Source: Mycolicibacterium hippocampi
GTDB taxonomy: Bacteria; Actinomycetota; Actinomycetes; Mycobacteriales; Mycobacteriaceae
Direction of reading: 5' to 3'
NCBI RefSeq assembly: GCF_010723735.1
Contig: NZ_BLLB01000002.1
Span: 5,208,001-5,272,000, forward strand
Length of the DNA stretch: 64,000 bases
The notes beneath the pieces were generated by a model. The model had not been told where the DNA came from. It was given only the letters and a program-made list of their open reading frames with translations, and searched no databases. This document shows positions 9,588 through 17,548 of this stretch, in pieces. The position numbers and the translations under genes are program-made. Each line of letters starts with the position of its first letter. Positions within the stretch are counted from its first letter, which is position 1.

Positions 9588-10841
9588 ATGTCTTCGGCGG
9601 CAACTTCTTTGGCTCCCAAGCAGCGTCTTGAGGTGTTGTTCGCCGAGTTGTCGGAGTTGGCGGGGCAGCGTAATGCCATCGATGGGCGGATCGTGGAGAT
9701 CGTCGCCGAGATCGACCGCGACGAACTGTGCGGGTTGACCGGGGCGCGTTCGGTGGCCGGGTTGGTGGCCTGGAAGCTGGGCACCTCACCGGGCAACGCG
9801 AACACCATCACCACCGTCGCCGGGCGGCTCGAGGAGTTTCCGCGCTGCACCCGAGGGTTGCGCGAGGGGCGATTGTCGCTGGATCAGGTCGGGGTGATCG
9901 CCGGGCGGGCCGCCGAGGGTTCCGACGCCCACTATGCGCAGCTGGCCGAGTCGGCGACGGTCACCCAGCTGCACACCGCCCTCAAAGCGGCACCCCGACC
10001 CAAGCCCGACCCGAAACCCAAACCGGAACCGGACCCGGTGTGGGAGCGGTCGGTGATCAAGACCGGTGACGACACCCACGCCACCTACCGGATCCGGCTG
10101 CCGCATGCTGAGGCGGCGGTCGTCGACGCCGCCCTGGCGTCTCATCTCGAGGCGCTGGTCGCTGACTGGAAACACCACCACGACACCGGTGGGCGGCCCG
10201 GTGATCAGGCGCCGCCGTTGCCGAGCACCGTGGATGCGTTCATGAGTGTGGTCGAGGCCGGGTGGGACAGCGAAGTAGCGCGCCGGCCGCATGGGCAGCG
10301 CACCACCGTGATCGCTCACCTCGACGTCGACCAGCAGGTGGCGTCGCTGCATCTGGGGCCGTTGTTGTCCGACAGTGAGCGTCGCTTGATGCTCTGCGAT
10401 GCGACGTGTGAGGTGTGGTTCGAACGCCACGGCCGGGTCATCGGCGCCGGGCGGGCCACCCGGACGGTCAACCGGCGGCTGCGCCGGGCGTTGGAGCATC
10501 GGGACCGCTGCTGCGTGGTTCCTGGCTGCGGGGCGACCCGCGGGTTGCATGCTCATCATCTGCGGCACTGGGAAGACGGCGGCCCCACCGAACTCGACAA
10601 CCTGGTCTTGGTCTGTCCGTACCACCACCGGCTGCACCACCTCGGTGGCATCACCCTCACCGGGCCCGCGCACCGCCTCAGGGTCACCGACAACGACGGC
10701 CAGGAACTCAGCGCGGGATCCCTGGCCCGACCACCCACCACAGCGCCCCCGAACGTCGCCCCCTACCGCGGGCCGACCGGCGAACGCGCCCAATGGAAGT
10801 GGTACACCCCCTACCAACCACCACCACCCACCGACAACTAA
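9588..10841 (+). CDS. HNH endonuclease with DUF222 (13E12 repeat family)
   Basis: 417-aa protein of the DUF222/HNH family, which is found in many copies in mycobacterial genomes. The N-terminal helical DUF222 region (about 1-270) includes a Lys/Pro repeat linker near residue 130. It is followed by a C-terminal HNH nuclease motif (about 310-350) in which Cys-rich CCVVPGC, the HAHHLRHWEDGG stretch and CPYHHRLHH supply the zinc and catalytic histidines. The role is not established. Family members are often linked to mobile DNA, but no other mobile gene adjoins it here. Its stop overlaps the convergent small gene by 4 bases. Confidence 0.9.
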   Translation: MSSAATSLAPKQRLEVLFAELSELAGQRNAIDGRIVEIVAEIDRDELCGLTGARSVAGLVAWKLGTSPGNANTITTVAGRLEEFPRCTRGLREGRLSLDQVGVIAGRAAEGSDAHYAQLAESATVTQLHTALKAAPRPKPDPKPKPEPDPVWERSVIKTGDDTHATYRIRLPHAEAAVVDAALASHLEALVADWKHHHDTGGRPGDQAPPLPSTVDAFMSVVEAGWDSEVARRPHGQRTTVIAHLDVDQQVASLHLGPLLSDSERRLMLCDATCEVWFERHGRVIGAGRATRTVNRRLRRALEHRDRCCVVPGCGATRGLHAHHLRHWEDGGPTELDNLVLVCPYHHRLHHLGGITLTGPAHRLRVTDNDGQELSAGSLARPPTTAPPNVAPYRGPTGERAQWKWYTPYQPPPPTDN

Positions 10842-11002
10842 CCGGAGTCGGCCTCGGCCTCGGCGAGGCGCTGGTGCAGACGGGCGCGGATGTCGTCCGG
10901 AGTGTAGGAGTTGCGCCGCCGCTGGTCCCGCGCGACCAGCGCGCCACCGGCCACCACCCCGGCGACACCGGCGAGTCCGACCCACTTCCAGATTCCACGC
11001 AT
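10838..11002 (-). CDS. small single-pass membrane protein, 54 aa
   Basis: ATG at 11002 to TAG at 10838. The protein begins with a hydrophobic segment (about residues 5-24, rich in Gly, Ala and Val), then a basic patch RDQRRR, then a soluble tail SYTPDDIRARLHQRL. That layout predicts an inside-facing C-terminus. It diverges from the gene at 11029 with only 26 bases between start codons, so their promoters must overlap one another or the coding sequence. The function is unknown. Similar small proteins occur in mycobacteria (from memory). Confidence 0.72.
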   Translation of the reverse strand: MRGIWKWVGLAGVAGVVAGGALVARDQRRRNSYTPDDIRARLHQRLAEAEADSG

Positions 11003-11028
11003 ACCGCGAGTTTGCCTAAGCTTGGCGG

Positions 11029-11721
11029 GTGAATCAAAGCACGGTGTCGTTGCAGCGCGCGCTGGATGAGACCCGTACCGGGGACATCTGGTTGTTCCGC
11101 GGACAGTCCGGGCCCGACCGCGCCATCCAGTCGATGACGAACAGTCCCGTCAACCACGTCGGCATGACGGTGGCGATCGATGACCTGCCCCCGCTGATCT
11201 GGCATGCCGAACTCGGCGACAAGTTGGTCGACATGTGGACGGGCACGAATCACCGTGGGGTGCAGCTCAACGATCTACGTGAAGCGGTGGAACGCTGGAT
11301 CGGCACCTACGGCCAGCGCTGCTGGTTGCGTCAGCTCACGCCGTACGCGGGCCGGGAACAGGAGGACCGCATGCTCAAGGTGATCGCGCGGATGGACGGC
11401 ACCCCCTTCCCGACGACGGCCCGGCTGACGGGACGCTGGATACGCGGCAGACTGCCCAACGCCTCTGACTTCACGCGCGGAATTCCGTTCGTACACAGCA
11501 AAGTTCGCAAATCGGTCGAGCGTCGCAAAGCCGAGAAGTTCAGGACTGGCCTGCAAACGGCTTACTGTGCGGAAACCGTCGCCATCACCTACGAGGAGAT
11601 GGGATTGTTGGAGACCGACAAGCACTACAACTGGTTTGATCCGGGCTCCTTCTGGAGTGGCGATACGCTGCCGTTGGCGGCCGGGTACCGATTGGGCGAG
11701 GAGGTCGCTGTCATCCCTTAG
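11029..11721 (+). CDS. permuted papain-like (YiiX/NlpC-P60 clan) hydrolase
   Basis: 230-aa protein beginning at GTG. An early GDIWLFRG strand and NHVGM motif (His near residue 42) are followed, far downstream, by AYCAETVA (Cys near 184). That His-before-Cys order is characteristic of circularly permuted NlpC/P60 or YaeF/YiiX-type papain-like amidases and peptidases. No signal peptide is evident, so a cytoplasmic or lipid-directed amidase/acyltransferase role is more likely than wall hydrolysis. The substrate is unknown. Confidence 0.68.
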   Translation: MNQSTVSLQRALDETRTGDIWLFRGQSGPDRAIQSMTNSPVNHVGMTVAIDDLPPLIWHAELGDKLVDMWTGTNHRGVQLNDLREAVERWIGTYGQRCWLRQLTPYAGREQEDRMLKVIARMDGTPFPTTARLTGRWIRGRLPNASDFTRGIPFVHSKVRKSVERRKAEKFRTGLQTAYCAETVAITYEEMGLLETDKHYNWFDPGSFWSGDTLPLAAGYRLGEEVAVIP

Positions 11722-11837
11722 TACGCCGGGCACACCCGGGTGGCGAAACGCCGACCGAGATCGCACGATGCCGGTACAAAAAGTGGTTGGCTTGTCGACA
11801 GCACGCATATTCGGCACCGCAACGAGGGAGTGCAGGC

Positions 11838-12407
11838 ATGCCGACATCGACCGAGCCCGCCGAGGACACAGCTGCGCCCCGGCGTGGCCTGCTCAGCGCA
11901 AAGGCTTCGGCGATCTCGATCGTGGTGGCTTCCTTCGCCACGCTGGTCATCGTCTTCGGGATTCTGAGTTCACCGGGTGACGAGCCGCCGCAGGTCCAAT
12001 CCATTCCGGCCCAGCCGAACACCGCTTCCCAGTGGGTGGCGGCGCCGCCGGAGCCCAGCACCCGAGCACCCGAGCCCCCGGCGCAACCGGCGCCGCTCAC
12101 GATGGACGCTCAGGGCTTCGTCGACTCCCCGGCTCGCTGCGATGAGCAGCAGCAAGCCGTCGCGATCGCCCGCACGAACCGCTCTGCCATGGTCGTCTGC
12201 CGGGGCTCCGACGGAGCCTATGAGTATCAGGGAATCCGCCTGCACGACGGCGCATCTCTGCGGTTGGACGATGTGCGGGTGCTCCCGGCGGGGTTCGAGG
12301 CCCGCAACGACAACACCACCTACCGGTTGTCGCCCACCGAATTGGTCGTCATCAACGGCGAGGCGTTGCAGAGCCGTGACGCAATGGTGGAATACCGGGC
12401 AGGCTGA
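11838..12407 (+). CDS. single-pass membrane protein with Pro-rich linker
   Basis: The ATG at 11838 is preceded by a GAGGGAG ribosome site, so I prefer it over upstream in-frame starts; the product is 189 aa. A short charged N-terminus precedes one transmembrane helix (about residues 24-45). A Pro/Ala/Glu-rich linker (about 50-92) follows, and then an extracytoplasmic domain of about 95 residues with two cysteines (CDEQQ and VCRG) that could form a disulfide. The architecture resembles sensor or anchor proteins of the mycobacterial envelope. No function is recognised. Confidence 0.75.
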   Translation: MPTSTEPAEDTAAPRRGLLSAKASAISIVVASFATLVIVFGILSSPGDEPPQVQSIPAQPNTASQWVAAPPEPSTRAPEPPAQPAPLTMDAQGFVDSPARCDEQQQAVAIARTNRSAMVVCRGSDGAYEYQGIRLHDGASLRLDDVRVLPAGFEARNDNTTYRLSPTELVVINGEALQSRDAMVEYRAG

Positions 12408-12413
12408 CCCGGC

Positions 12414-12821
12414 CTACAGCGCCGCCGTGTAGGGGCCGAGCAGTTGGCAGTCCGGGGCGGGAGGCTGGCCGATCCAGGCGCCGCACCCCCGGCCCGTCGC
12501 GATGTAGGTGGCGCCGGCAACGTAGGGCTCGAAGAACACCTGAGCGCGGCCCGTGCCGTCGCTCGGGTAGCAGCGCTTGACCGCGTCCCCGCCCGGCATC
12601 TCGAGACAGGCCACGCTTGTCGCCGGCGTGGCCGGCGGCCCGCACTGATCCGGCGCCAAGGTCGCGGTGACCGTGCTGACGCCGGCGACCTGGACGACCT
12701 GTGGCGGCGTCAGCGTGAACGAGCACGGTGGAGGCGGACCGGCGAGGGCGGGCGTCGCGCCCGATACGCAGGCGAACGCTGCGGTGACGGCAACCGATAG
12801 GGCGAGGGTAGGCCGAGTCAT
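12414..12821 (-). CDS. small secreted Cys-containing protein
   Basis: 135-aa protein with a clear Sec signal peptide: MTRP, a hydrophobic core, then an ALA-GPP cleavage region near residue 27. The mature part (about 108 aa) has several cysteines, suggesting disulfide bonds, and a beta-rich composition. It ends 7 bases from the convergent gene at 12407. The function is unknown; it resembles small exported mycobacterial proteins without an assigned role. Confidence 0.78.
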   Translation of the reverse strand: MTRPTLALSVAVTAAFACVSGATPALAGPPPPCSFTLTPPQVVQVAGVSTVTATLAPDQCGPPATPATSVACLEMPGGDAVKRCYPSDGTGRAQVFFEPYVAGATYIATGRGCGAWIGQPPAPDCQLLGPYTAAL

Positions 12822-12922
12822 ACCCGATGATAAGTCGCGCCGGAACCGATGACCGAGCTACTCCGGGACGCGACACCGGGCCAATCCAGGGAATTCACCA
12901 GACCTCGCGGTAGCCTCTGCCC

Positions 12923-13276
12923 GTGCCGTCCCGCAGCCCGACCCGCGCGGTCAGGTATGCGCGTCGCCGCAAGCGGCGGATGGCACTGAAGGAACACGAC
13001 CTCACCGACTCCCAGTGGGCGGCACTGAAGACGGCATGGGGAGGTTGCGCGTACTGCGGCGCGACCGGGTCGCCGCTGCAGAAGGACTGCGTGCTTCCCA
13101 TCTCCCGCGGCGGGCGTTATGCGCTGGAGAACGTGGTGCCCTGCTGCCGTTCGTGCAACACCAGCAAGTGCAATTCCGAGGTGACGAGCTGGATGCGGCG
13201 AAAGAAGCTCAACGAGCGGGATTTCCTGGTCCGCCAGGTGGAGATCAACCGGGTCCTCGCGGCCATAGCCGACTGA
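12923..13276 (+). CDS. small HNH endonuclease
   Basis: 117-aa protein starting with GTG. A very basic N-terminus (RYARRRKRRM) leads into an HNH/McrA-type nuclease core with paired cysteines CAYCGA and CCRSCNTSKC, which would hold a zinc. The central LPISRGGRYALEN replaces the first His of the usual DHxxPxxxGG motif, so catalysis may be altered. Unlike the gene at 9588 it lacks DUF222. Target and role are unknown; no restriction or phage partner is adjacent. Confidence 0.8.
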   Translation: MPSRSPTRAVRYARRRKRRMALKEHDLTDSQWAALKTAWGGCAYCGATGSPLQKDCVLPISRGGRYALENVVPCCRSCNTSKCNSEVTSWMRRKKLNERDFLVRQVEINRVLAAIAD

Positions 13277-13310
13277 GCTTCCGTCGTCACCCGCGGGGTA
13301 CGGTTCCTGC

Positions 13311-13805
13311 GTGCCTTTGCGCTACGTCGATCCACACAAGAAGCGGGGCCGCCGCTACCAGGCGGGAGTTCGTTTCGGACGCTCGCGGGTAGGGCAGTTC
13401 GTCGCCCGGCATGTCGCCCGGCGCACCGACCCGTACCTGTTCCGCCTCACCGGCGGCCGGGTCAACATGGGCCCCATCGTCAACGCGCCGCTGACGTCCA
13501 CCGGCGCGAAGTCCGGGCAGCCACGTACCGTGCAGCTCACCTACTTCAACGATGGGTCCGACGTCATCCTGCTCGCCTCGAACTACGGCGGCAGCAAGAA
13601 TCCGCAGTGGTATCACAACCTGAAGGCGAACCCGGACTGCGAGTTCGGCGGGGAGAGGTTCTCGGCCGCTGAGGTCACCGATCCTGACGACTGCGCAAGG
13701 CTCTACGATCTGGCCGAGCGGGTGTACGCCGGGTATTCCGACTACCGCGAGCAGACGGCACCCGTCGGCCGGCAGATCCCCATCTTCCGGCTGACACCAC
13801 GCTGA
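13311..13805 (+). CDS. F420-dependent nitroreductase-family (Ddn-like) protein
   Basis: 164-aa split-beta-barrel protein of the deazaflavin-dependent nitroreductase family. It carries the family hallmarks TGAKSGQPRTVQL (phosphate-binding for F420) and SNYGGSKNPQWYHNLKANP. These proteins use reduced coenzyme F420 to reduce quinones or nitro compounds. It begins at GTG, with no obvious operon partner. Distinguishing Ddn from its many paralogues is not possible here. Confidence 0.88.
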   Translation: MPLRYVDPHKKRGRRYQAGVRFGRSRVGQFVARHVARRTDPYLFRLTGGRVNMGPIVNAPLTSTGAKSGQPRTVQLTYFNDGSDVILLASNYGGSKNPQWYHNLKANPDCEFGGERFSAAEVTDPDDCARLYDLAERVYAGYSDYREQTAPVGRQIPIFRLTPR

Positions 13806-13821
13806 CAACGAGCCCTACCGG

Positions 13822-14838
13822 TCACCGCTGTCGCGCCGCCGGTTCGGGCGTCTGAAGTCGGATTCGGTCACCTGCCGGATACGCACGCACAAAAGCAGAC
13901 GACAGCTTCGGCACGGCGTGGCTGAGCGTGTGTTCCGCGTCGTGGGCGATGCGGTGGGCCTCGGCCAGACTGGTGGCCGGATCGATCTCCAGTTGGGCGT
14001 CGGCGTGTAGATGGTGGCCGATCCAACGCATCTTCACGCTGCGAACCGCTGTGACCGCATGTTCGGCGGCCAGCGCGGCCTCGGCAGCGTCGACCAGTTC
14101 CGGGTCCACGGCATCCATCAGCCGGCGAAACACATCACGCACTGCGGTGCGCAGCACAGCGAGGATGGCGACAGTGATGACCAGGCCGACGAGGGGATCG
14201 GCGAGGGGATAGCCCAACGCCACGCCGGCCGCCCCGAAGAGCACGGCCAGCGACGTGAATCCGTCAGTGCGGGCGTGCAACCCGTCGGCGACGAGAGCGG
14301 CCGAGCCGATCCGGCGCCCGACCCGGATACGGTAGACGGCGACGAGTTCGTTGCCGATGAAGCCCACCAGCCCCGCCGCGGCGACCCAGCCGACGTGATC
14401 GATCGGGACCGGATCGATCAACCGGCGAACGGATTCGACCCCCGCGACGATCGCCGACAACCCGATCATCGCGACGACAAAAAGGCCGGCCAAGTCCTCG
14501 GCACGTCCGAACCCGTAGGTGTATCGACGCGTTGCAGCCTTGGCACTCAGGGCGAATGCAATCCACAGTGGGATGGCGGTGAGGGCATCGGAGAAGTTGT
14601 GGATGGTGTCGGCCAGCAGGGCAACCGACCCGGAAACCACCACGATGAGGATCTGGACGGTCGCAGTCACACCGAGAGCGACCAGGCTGATCTTCACTGC
14701 CCGGATGCCGGCGGCGCTTGATTCCATGGCGTCGTCGATGCTGTCACTGGTGTCGTGGCTGTGTGGGGCGAACACCTCGCGGACGGCCCGACCGATTTTT
14801 CCGCCGCGCGCGTGGTCATGACGGTGGTTGTCGGTCAT
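13822..14838 (-). CDS. cation diffusion facilitator (CDF) metal exporter
   Basis: 338-aa CDF-family divalent metal/proton antiporter. A His-rich N-terminus (NHRHDHARG, HSHD) precedes six predicted membrane helices. The two metal-site motifs are visible as LLADTIHNFSD in helix II and LVADGLHARTD in helix V, followed by a soluble C-terminal domain. The HxxxD arrangement in both helices suggests Zn, Cd or Co export. The start codon overlaps the stop of the upstream ArsR gene by 4 bases (ATGA), so the regulator and pump form a coupled two-gene operon. Confidence 0.92.
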   Translation of the reverse strand: MTDNHRHDHARGGKIGRAVREVFAPHSHDTSDSIDDAMESSAAGIRAVKISLVALGVTATVQILIVVVSGSVALLADTIHNFSDALTAIPLWIAFALSAKAATRRYTYGFGRAEDLAGLFVVAMIGLSAIVAGVESVRRLIDPVPIDHVGWVAAAGLVGFIGNELVAVYRIRVGRRIGSAALVADGLHARTDGFTSLAVLFGAAGVALGYPLADPLVGLVITVAILAVLRTAVRDVFRRLMDAVDPELVDAAEAALAAEHAVTAVRSVKMRWIGHHLHADAQLEIDPATSLAEAHRIAHDAEHTLSHAVPKLSSAFVRAYPAGDRIRLQTPEPAARQR

Positions 14839-15260
14839 GTGCCGCGTGCCGCCTGGGTGGCCCGAGCCGACGGCGCTGTGGTGCCCTCTGGGTGCAGGGC
14901 TGCGATTTCGGCGGCGCCGCGATGATGCGCGGGAACCTCTGATCCGGCGTGTTCGGCGTTGAAGACGGCGTCGGTGACCAACTGTCTGATGTGGTCGTTG
15001 TCCAGGTTGTAGATGATCGTGGTGCCCTCACGGCGGGTGCGGACCAGCCGCGCCATCCGCAGTTTCGCGAGGTGCTGGGATACCGAGGGAGCAGGTTTCC
15101 CGATGTGGGTGGCCAAGTCGTTGACCGACATCTCCCGGCTCGCCAGCGCCCACAGCACCTGCACGCGGGTGGCATCCGCCAACATCCGGAAGACCTCGAC
15201 GACCAGGTTCACCTGGTCATCCGGAAGCCGACGTCCACAGACTCCCTTATCTGCATTCAT
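14835..15260 (-). CDS. ArsR/SmtB-family metal-sensing repressor
   Basis: Winged-helix metalloregulator of about 141 aa. The DNA-binding helix region reads NDLATHIGKPAPSVSQHLAKL. The last helix contains an Asp-His pair and a distal His (LDNDHIRQ...AEH), close to the alpha-5 sensing site of CzrA/NmtR. One expected inner His is Asn, and the N-terminal part has a single Cys. I chose the ATG at 15260, although an open frame extends to 15305. A perfect inverted repeat overlaps this start codon, which suggests autorepression of the arsR-CDF operon. Confidence 0.88.
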   Translation of the reverse strand: MNADKGVCGRRLPDDQVNLVVEVFRMLADATRVQVLWALASREMSVNDLATHIGKPAPSVSQHLAKLRMARLVRTRREGTTIIYNLDNDHIRQLVTDAVFNAEHAGSEVPAHHRGAAEIAALHPEGTTAPSARATQAARGT

Positions 15261-15269
15261 ACGCAGATA
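15248..15269. promoter_or_regulatory. inverted-repeat operator of the ArsR-CDF operon
   Basis: A perfect 7-bp inverted repeat, TATCTGC (15248-15254) and GCAGATA (15263-15269), is separated by 8 bases and spans the proposed start codon of the ArsR gene. Size and symmetry fit an ArsR/SmtB-type operator. A site over the start codon would imply that the mRNA starts very close to, or at, the ATG. Confidence 0.65.
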
Positions 15270-15326
15270 GTAGGAGAGGTGGGGCGTCCCGGGCAAGCGC
15301 ACCACGGCCGGTGCAACTCGCCGGCG

Positions 15327-15668
15327 CTAACGGCGATTGACCCTGACAGCCTCTTGAATCAGTGCTTTGAACGCGTCCGCATCCAACTCATCGTCTTCGC
15401 GCAGATCAATGGAACGCCCGACGGGAGCCTCGAGGCTTGCGTTGAACAGATGATCCGGGTCGTTCAGCGACGAGCCCTTGGCGAAGTTCACTTTGACCTT
15501 GCCCTTGTACATCTCCAGCGTGCAGATCAGGCCGTCCAGTGAGAACGCCGGCACCCCGTCGGGGTTCGACGGCTTGCGCCACTTGATCTCCTCGACGACG
15601 TCGGGTTCGGCTTGCTTGATCAACGACCGGATCTCATCGACCCGGTCCACGCGCCAATCCTCGCTCAT
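15327..15668 (-). CDS. DUF1801 (YdhG-like) protein
   Basis: 113-aa protein of the DUF1801 fold. It is recognised by an IKWRKPSNPDGVPAFS core and a downstream KVKVNFAKGSSLNDP segment. Members of this small alpha/beta family have no agreed biochemical function. The gene stands alone, with 66 bp to the ArsR gene and about 85 bp to vapC. Confidence 0.82.
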   Translation of the reverse strand: MSEDWRVDRVDEIRSLIKQAEPDVVEEIKWRKPSNPDGVPAFSLDGLICTLEMYKGKVKVNFAKGSSLNDPDHLFNASLEAPVGRSIDLREDDELDADAFKALIQEAVRVNRR

Positions 15669-15753
15669 AGTTCCAAACTAGGTCCGATCATCTGGCGTGA
15701 CAACAACATCCGCAAACATCCGGAACTCCACGAAATCCCGCTACCGAGCAACC

Positions 15754-16125
15754 TCAGGTTTCGTCGACAACGCCGATACCGGCCTCTGCGCAGACCGCCT
15801 TCAATCGCTTGTCTGTTGTCCAGAGCAGCGAGCCGTCCACGAGCGCGACCGACCCGAGAAGGTGGGCGTCGGTGGCACTCAATCCCTTTCCCCACAGACG
15901 ACGATGCTCGACAAGATGGAGTATTTCGAGGTGCGAAACCGTCGGAAACTGATGGAGATTGGCCAGCAAGCCCATCACCACGTCTCGCTGCTTGATCGAA
16001 CCGAGTGCCAACTCCTCCACGACCAAGGGATGGCAGCCGATCTCGTCCTCGGCGAGCCATCTGGCGAGCCGCGTCTCGGTAACGTGCAGATGGTCGATCC
16101 ATACCGACGTGTCAACGAGGATCAA
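15754..16125 (-). CDS. vapC: VapC family PIN-domain toxin RNase
   Basis: 123-aa PIN-domain endoribonuclease, the toxin of a type II toxin-antitoxin pair. Four acidic catalytic residues are in place: D5 (VDTSVW), E38 (VVEEL), D86 (SATDAHLL) and D105 (TTDKRL). The start overlaps the vapB stop by 4 bases (ATGA). Family members cleave tRNA or 23S rRNA; the target of this one is unknown. All active-site residues are intact, so it is probably functional. Confidence 0.93.
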   Translation of the reverse strand: MILVDTSVWIDHLHVTETRLARWLAEDEIGCHPLVVEELALGSIKQRDVVMGLLANLHQFPTVSHLEILHLVEHRRLWGKGLSATDAHLLGSVALVDGSLLWTTDKRLKAVCAEAGIGVVDET

Positions 16126-16319
16126 CCCGCAGACGTCCTGCGCCGAGGTGCTGCCGACGCCTCAGAATCCGTGCCGCCCAGCGCTGCCAAGCGACGGCCA
16201 CTTTCAACTCGGATCAAGGTCTGCAATCCCTGACGGAGTAGCGCGACACTCTCGGTTACTCCGGTGAGTTCAGCCGCCTTCGCGAGCAAGGCGTCATCGA
16301 TGGTCACCGTCGTCCGCAT
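16122..16319 (-). CDS. vapB: VapB antitoxin (ribbon-helix-helix)
   Basis: 65-aa antitoxin. The N-terminal MRTTVTIDDALLAKA beta-strand/helix is a ribbon-helix-helix DNA-binding fold, and the C-terminal tail is flexible and charged, as is usual for toxin neutralisation. A GGAGGTG ribosome site lies 4-5 bases before the ATG. It is first in the vapBC operon, directly downstream of a perfect palindrome. Confidence 0.92.
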   Translation of the reverse strand: MRTTVTIDDALLAKAAELTGVTESVALLRQGLQTLIRVESGRRLAALGGTDSEASAAPRRRTSAG

Positions 16320-16331
16320 TCGACACCTCCA

Positions 16332-16351
16332 GACGCATCAATTGATGCGTC
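16332..16351. promoter_or_regulatory. 20-bp palindromic vapBC operator
   Basis: A perfect 20-bp palindrome with half-site GACGCATCAA lies 12 bases before the vapB start. This is where VapB dimers normally bind to autoregulate the operon. A TTGATT hexamer about 17 bases further upstream on the minus strand could serve as a -35 element, with the -10 inside the palindrome. Confidence 0.7.
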
Positions 16352-16392
16352 CGATGATGCCACCAATCAATGCAGTGCGCCAGTACACGCGG

Positions 16393-17466
16393 TCAGACGT
16401 TGAAGCGGAACTCCACCACGTCACCGTCGGCCATCACGTAGTCCTTGCCCTCCATCCGGACCTTGCCGGCGGACTTGGCTGCGGCCATGGAACCGGCGGC
16501 GACCAGGTCGTCGAAGGACACGATCTCGGCCTTGATGAAGCCCTTCTCGAAGTCCGAGTGGATGACTCCGGCAGCCTTGGGCGCGGTGTCACCCTGGTGA
16601 ATCGTCCAGGCGCGGGCCTCTTTCGGGCCGGCTGTCAGGTAGGTCTGCAACTTCAGCGTGTGAAAACCGGCGCGCGCCAACGCATCCAGCCCCCGTTCGG
16701 TCTGACCGATCGACTCCAGGAGCTCGGCGGCCGATTCCTCGTCGAGCTCTTGGAGCTCGGCTTCGATCTTCGCGTCCAGGAACACCGCGTCGGCCGGGGC
16801 CACCAGATCGCGCAACTCGGCGACCTTCGCGGAATCGGTGAGCACCGATTCGTCGGCGTTGAACACGTAGAGGAACGGCTTGGAGGTCATCAGGTTCAGC
16901 TCGCGCAACAACGACACGTCAGCGCCCGCCGAGAACAGGGTTTTGCCGGTGTCGAGCACCTGTTGCGCCGCGGTGGCCGCGTCGAACACCGGTCTGCGGT
17001 CCTTGTGGGTGCGGGCTTCCTTCTCCAGCCGCGGCAGCGCGCGTTCCAAGGTCTGCATGTCGGCGAGGATCAGCTCGGTCTCGATGATCTCGATGTCGGA
17101 CTTGGGGTCCACCCGGCCGTCGACGTGCACGACGTCGTCGTCGGAGAACACCCGCACAACCTGGCAGATCGCATCGCTCTCGCGGATGTTGGCCAGGAAC
17201 TTGTTGCCGAGCCCGGCGCCCTCGGACGCCCCCTTGACGATGCCGGCGATGTCGACGAACGTCACCGGCGCGGGCACGATCTTCTCCGAGCCGAAGATCT
17301 TCGCGAGCTCGCCCAGCCGCGGATCCGGGAGCGCCACCACGCCTTCGTTCGGCTCGATGGTCGCGAACGGGTAGTTGGCGGCGAGCACGTCGTTACGCGT
17401 CAACGCGTTGAACAATGTCGACTTGCCGACGTTCGGTAGTCCGACGATTCCCAGATTCAGGCCCAC
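16393..17466 (-). CDS. ychF: redox-regulated ATPase YchF
   Basis: Obg-family translation-associated ATPase of 357 aa. The P-loop GLPNVGKS is near residue 8, and the DIAG switch is present. The G4 motif is NxxE (FNADES), the known YchF change that switches specificity from GTP to ATP. A coiled-coil insert and C-terminal TGS domain complete the normal length. I chose the GTG at 17466, giving the family-typical GLNLGIVGLPN start, rather than an in-frame start at 17706. Confidence 0.95.
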   Translation of the reverse strand: MGLNLGIVGLPNVGKSTLFNALTRNDVLAANYPFATIEPNEGVVALPDPRLGELAKIFGSEKIVPAPVTFVDIAGIVKGASEGAGLGNKFLANIRESDAICQVVRVFSDDDVVHVDGRVDPKSDIEIIETELILADMQTLERALPRLEKEARTHKDRRPVFDAATAAQQVLDTGKTLFSAGADVSLLRELNLMTSKPFLYVFNADESVLTDSAKVAELRDLVAPADAVFLDAKIEAELQELDEESAAELLESIGQTERGLDALARAGFHTLKLQTYLTAGPKEARAWTIHQGDTAPKAAGVIHSDFEKGFIKAEIVSFDDLVAAGSMAAAKSAGKVRMEGKDYVMADGDVVEFRFNV

Positions 17467-17548
17467 GGGGACCACAGTGTAGGCGCTGTGATCGGCACGC
17501 CACCCGGCGCTGGCGCCGTCTTGGTGCCTCAGCCGGTACGGTCGACCT

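Noticed and set aside
9588..13276. Two HNH genes considered as a prophage or restriction remnant
   Set aside because: No phage structural, integrase or methylase genes are nearby. DUF222/HNH genes are common free-standing genes in mycobacteria.
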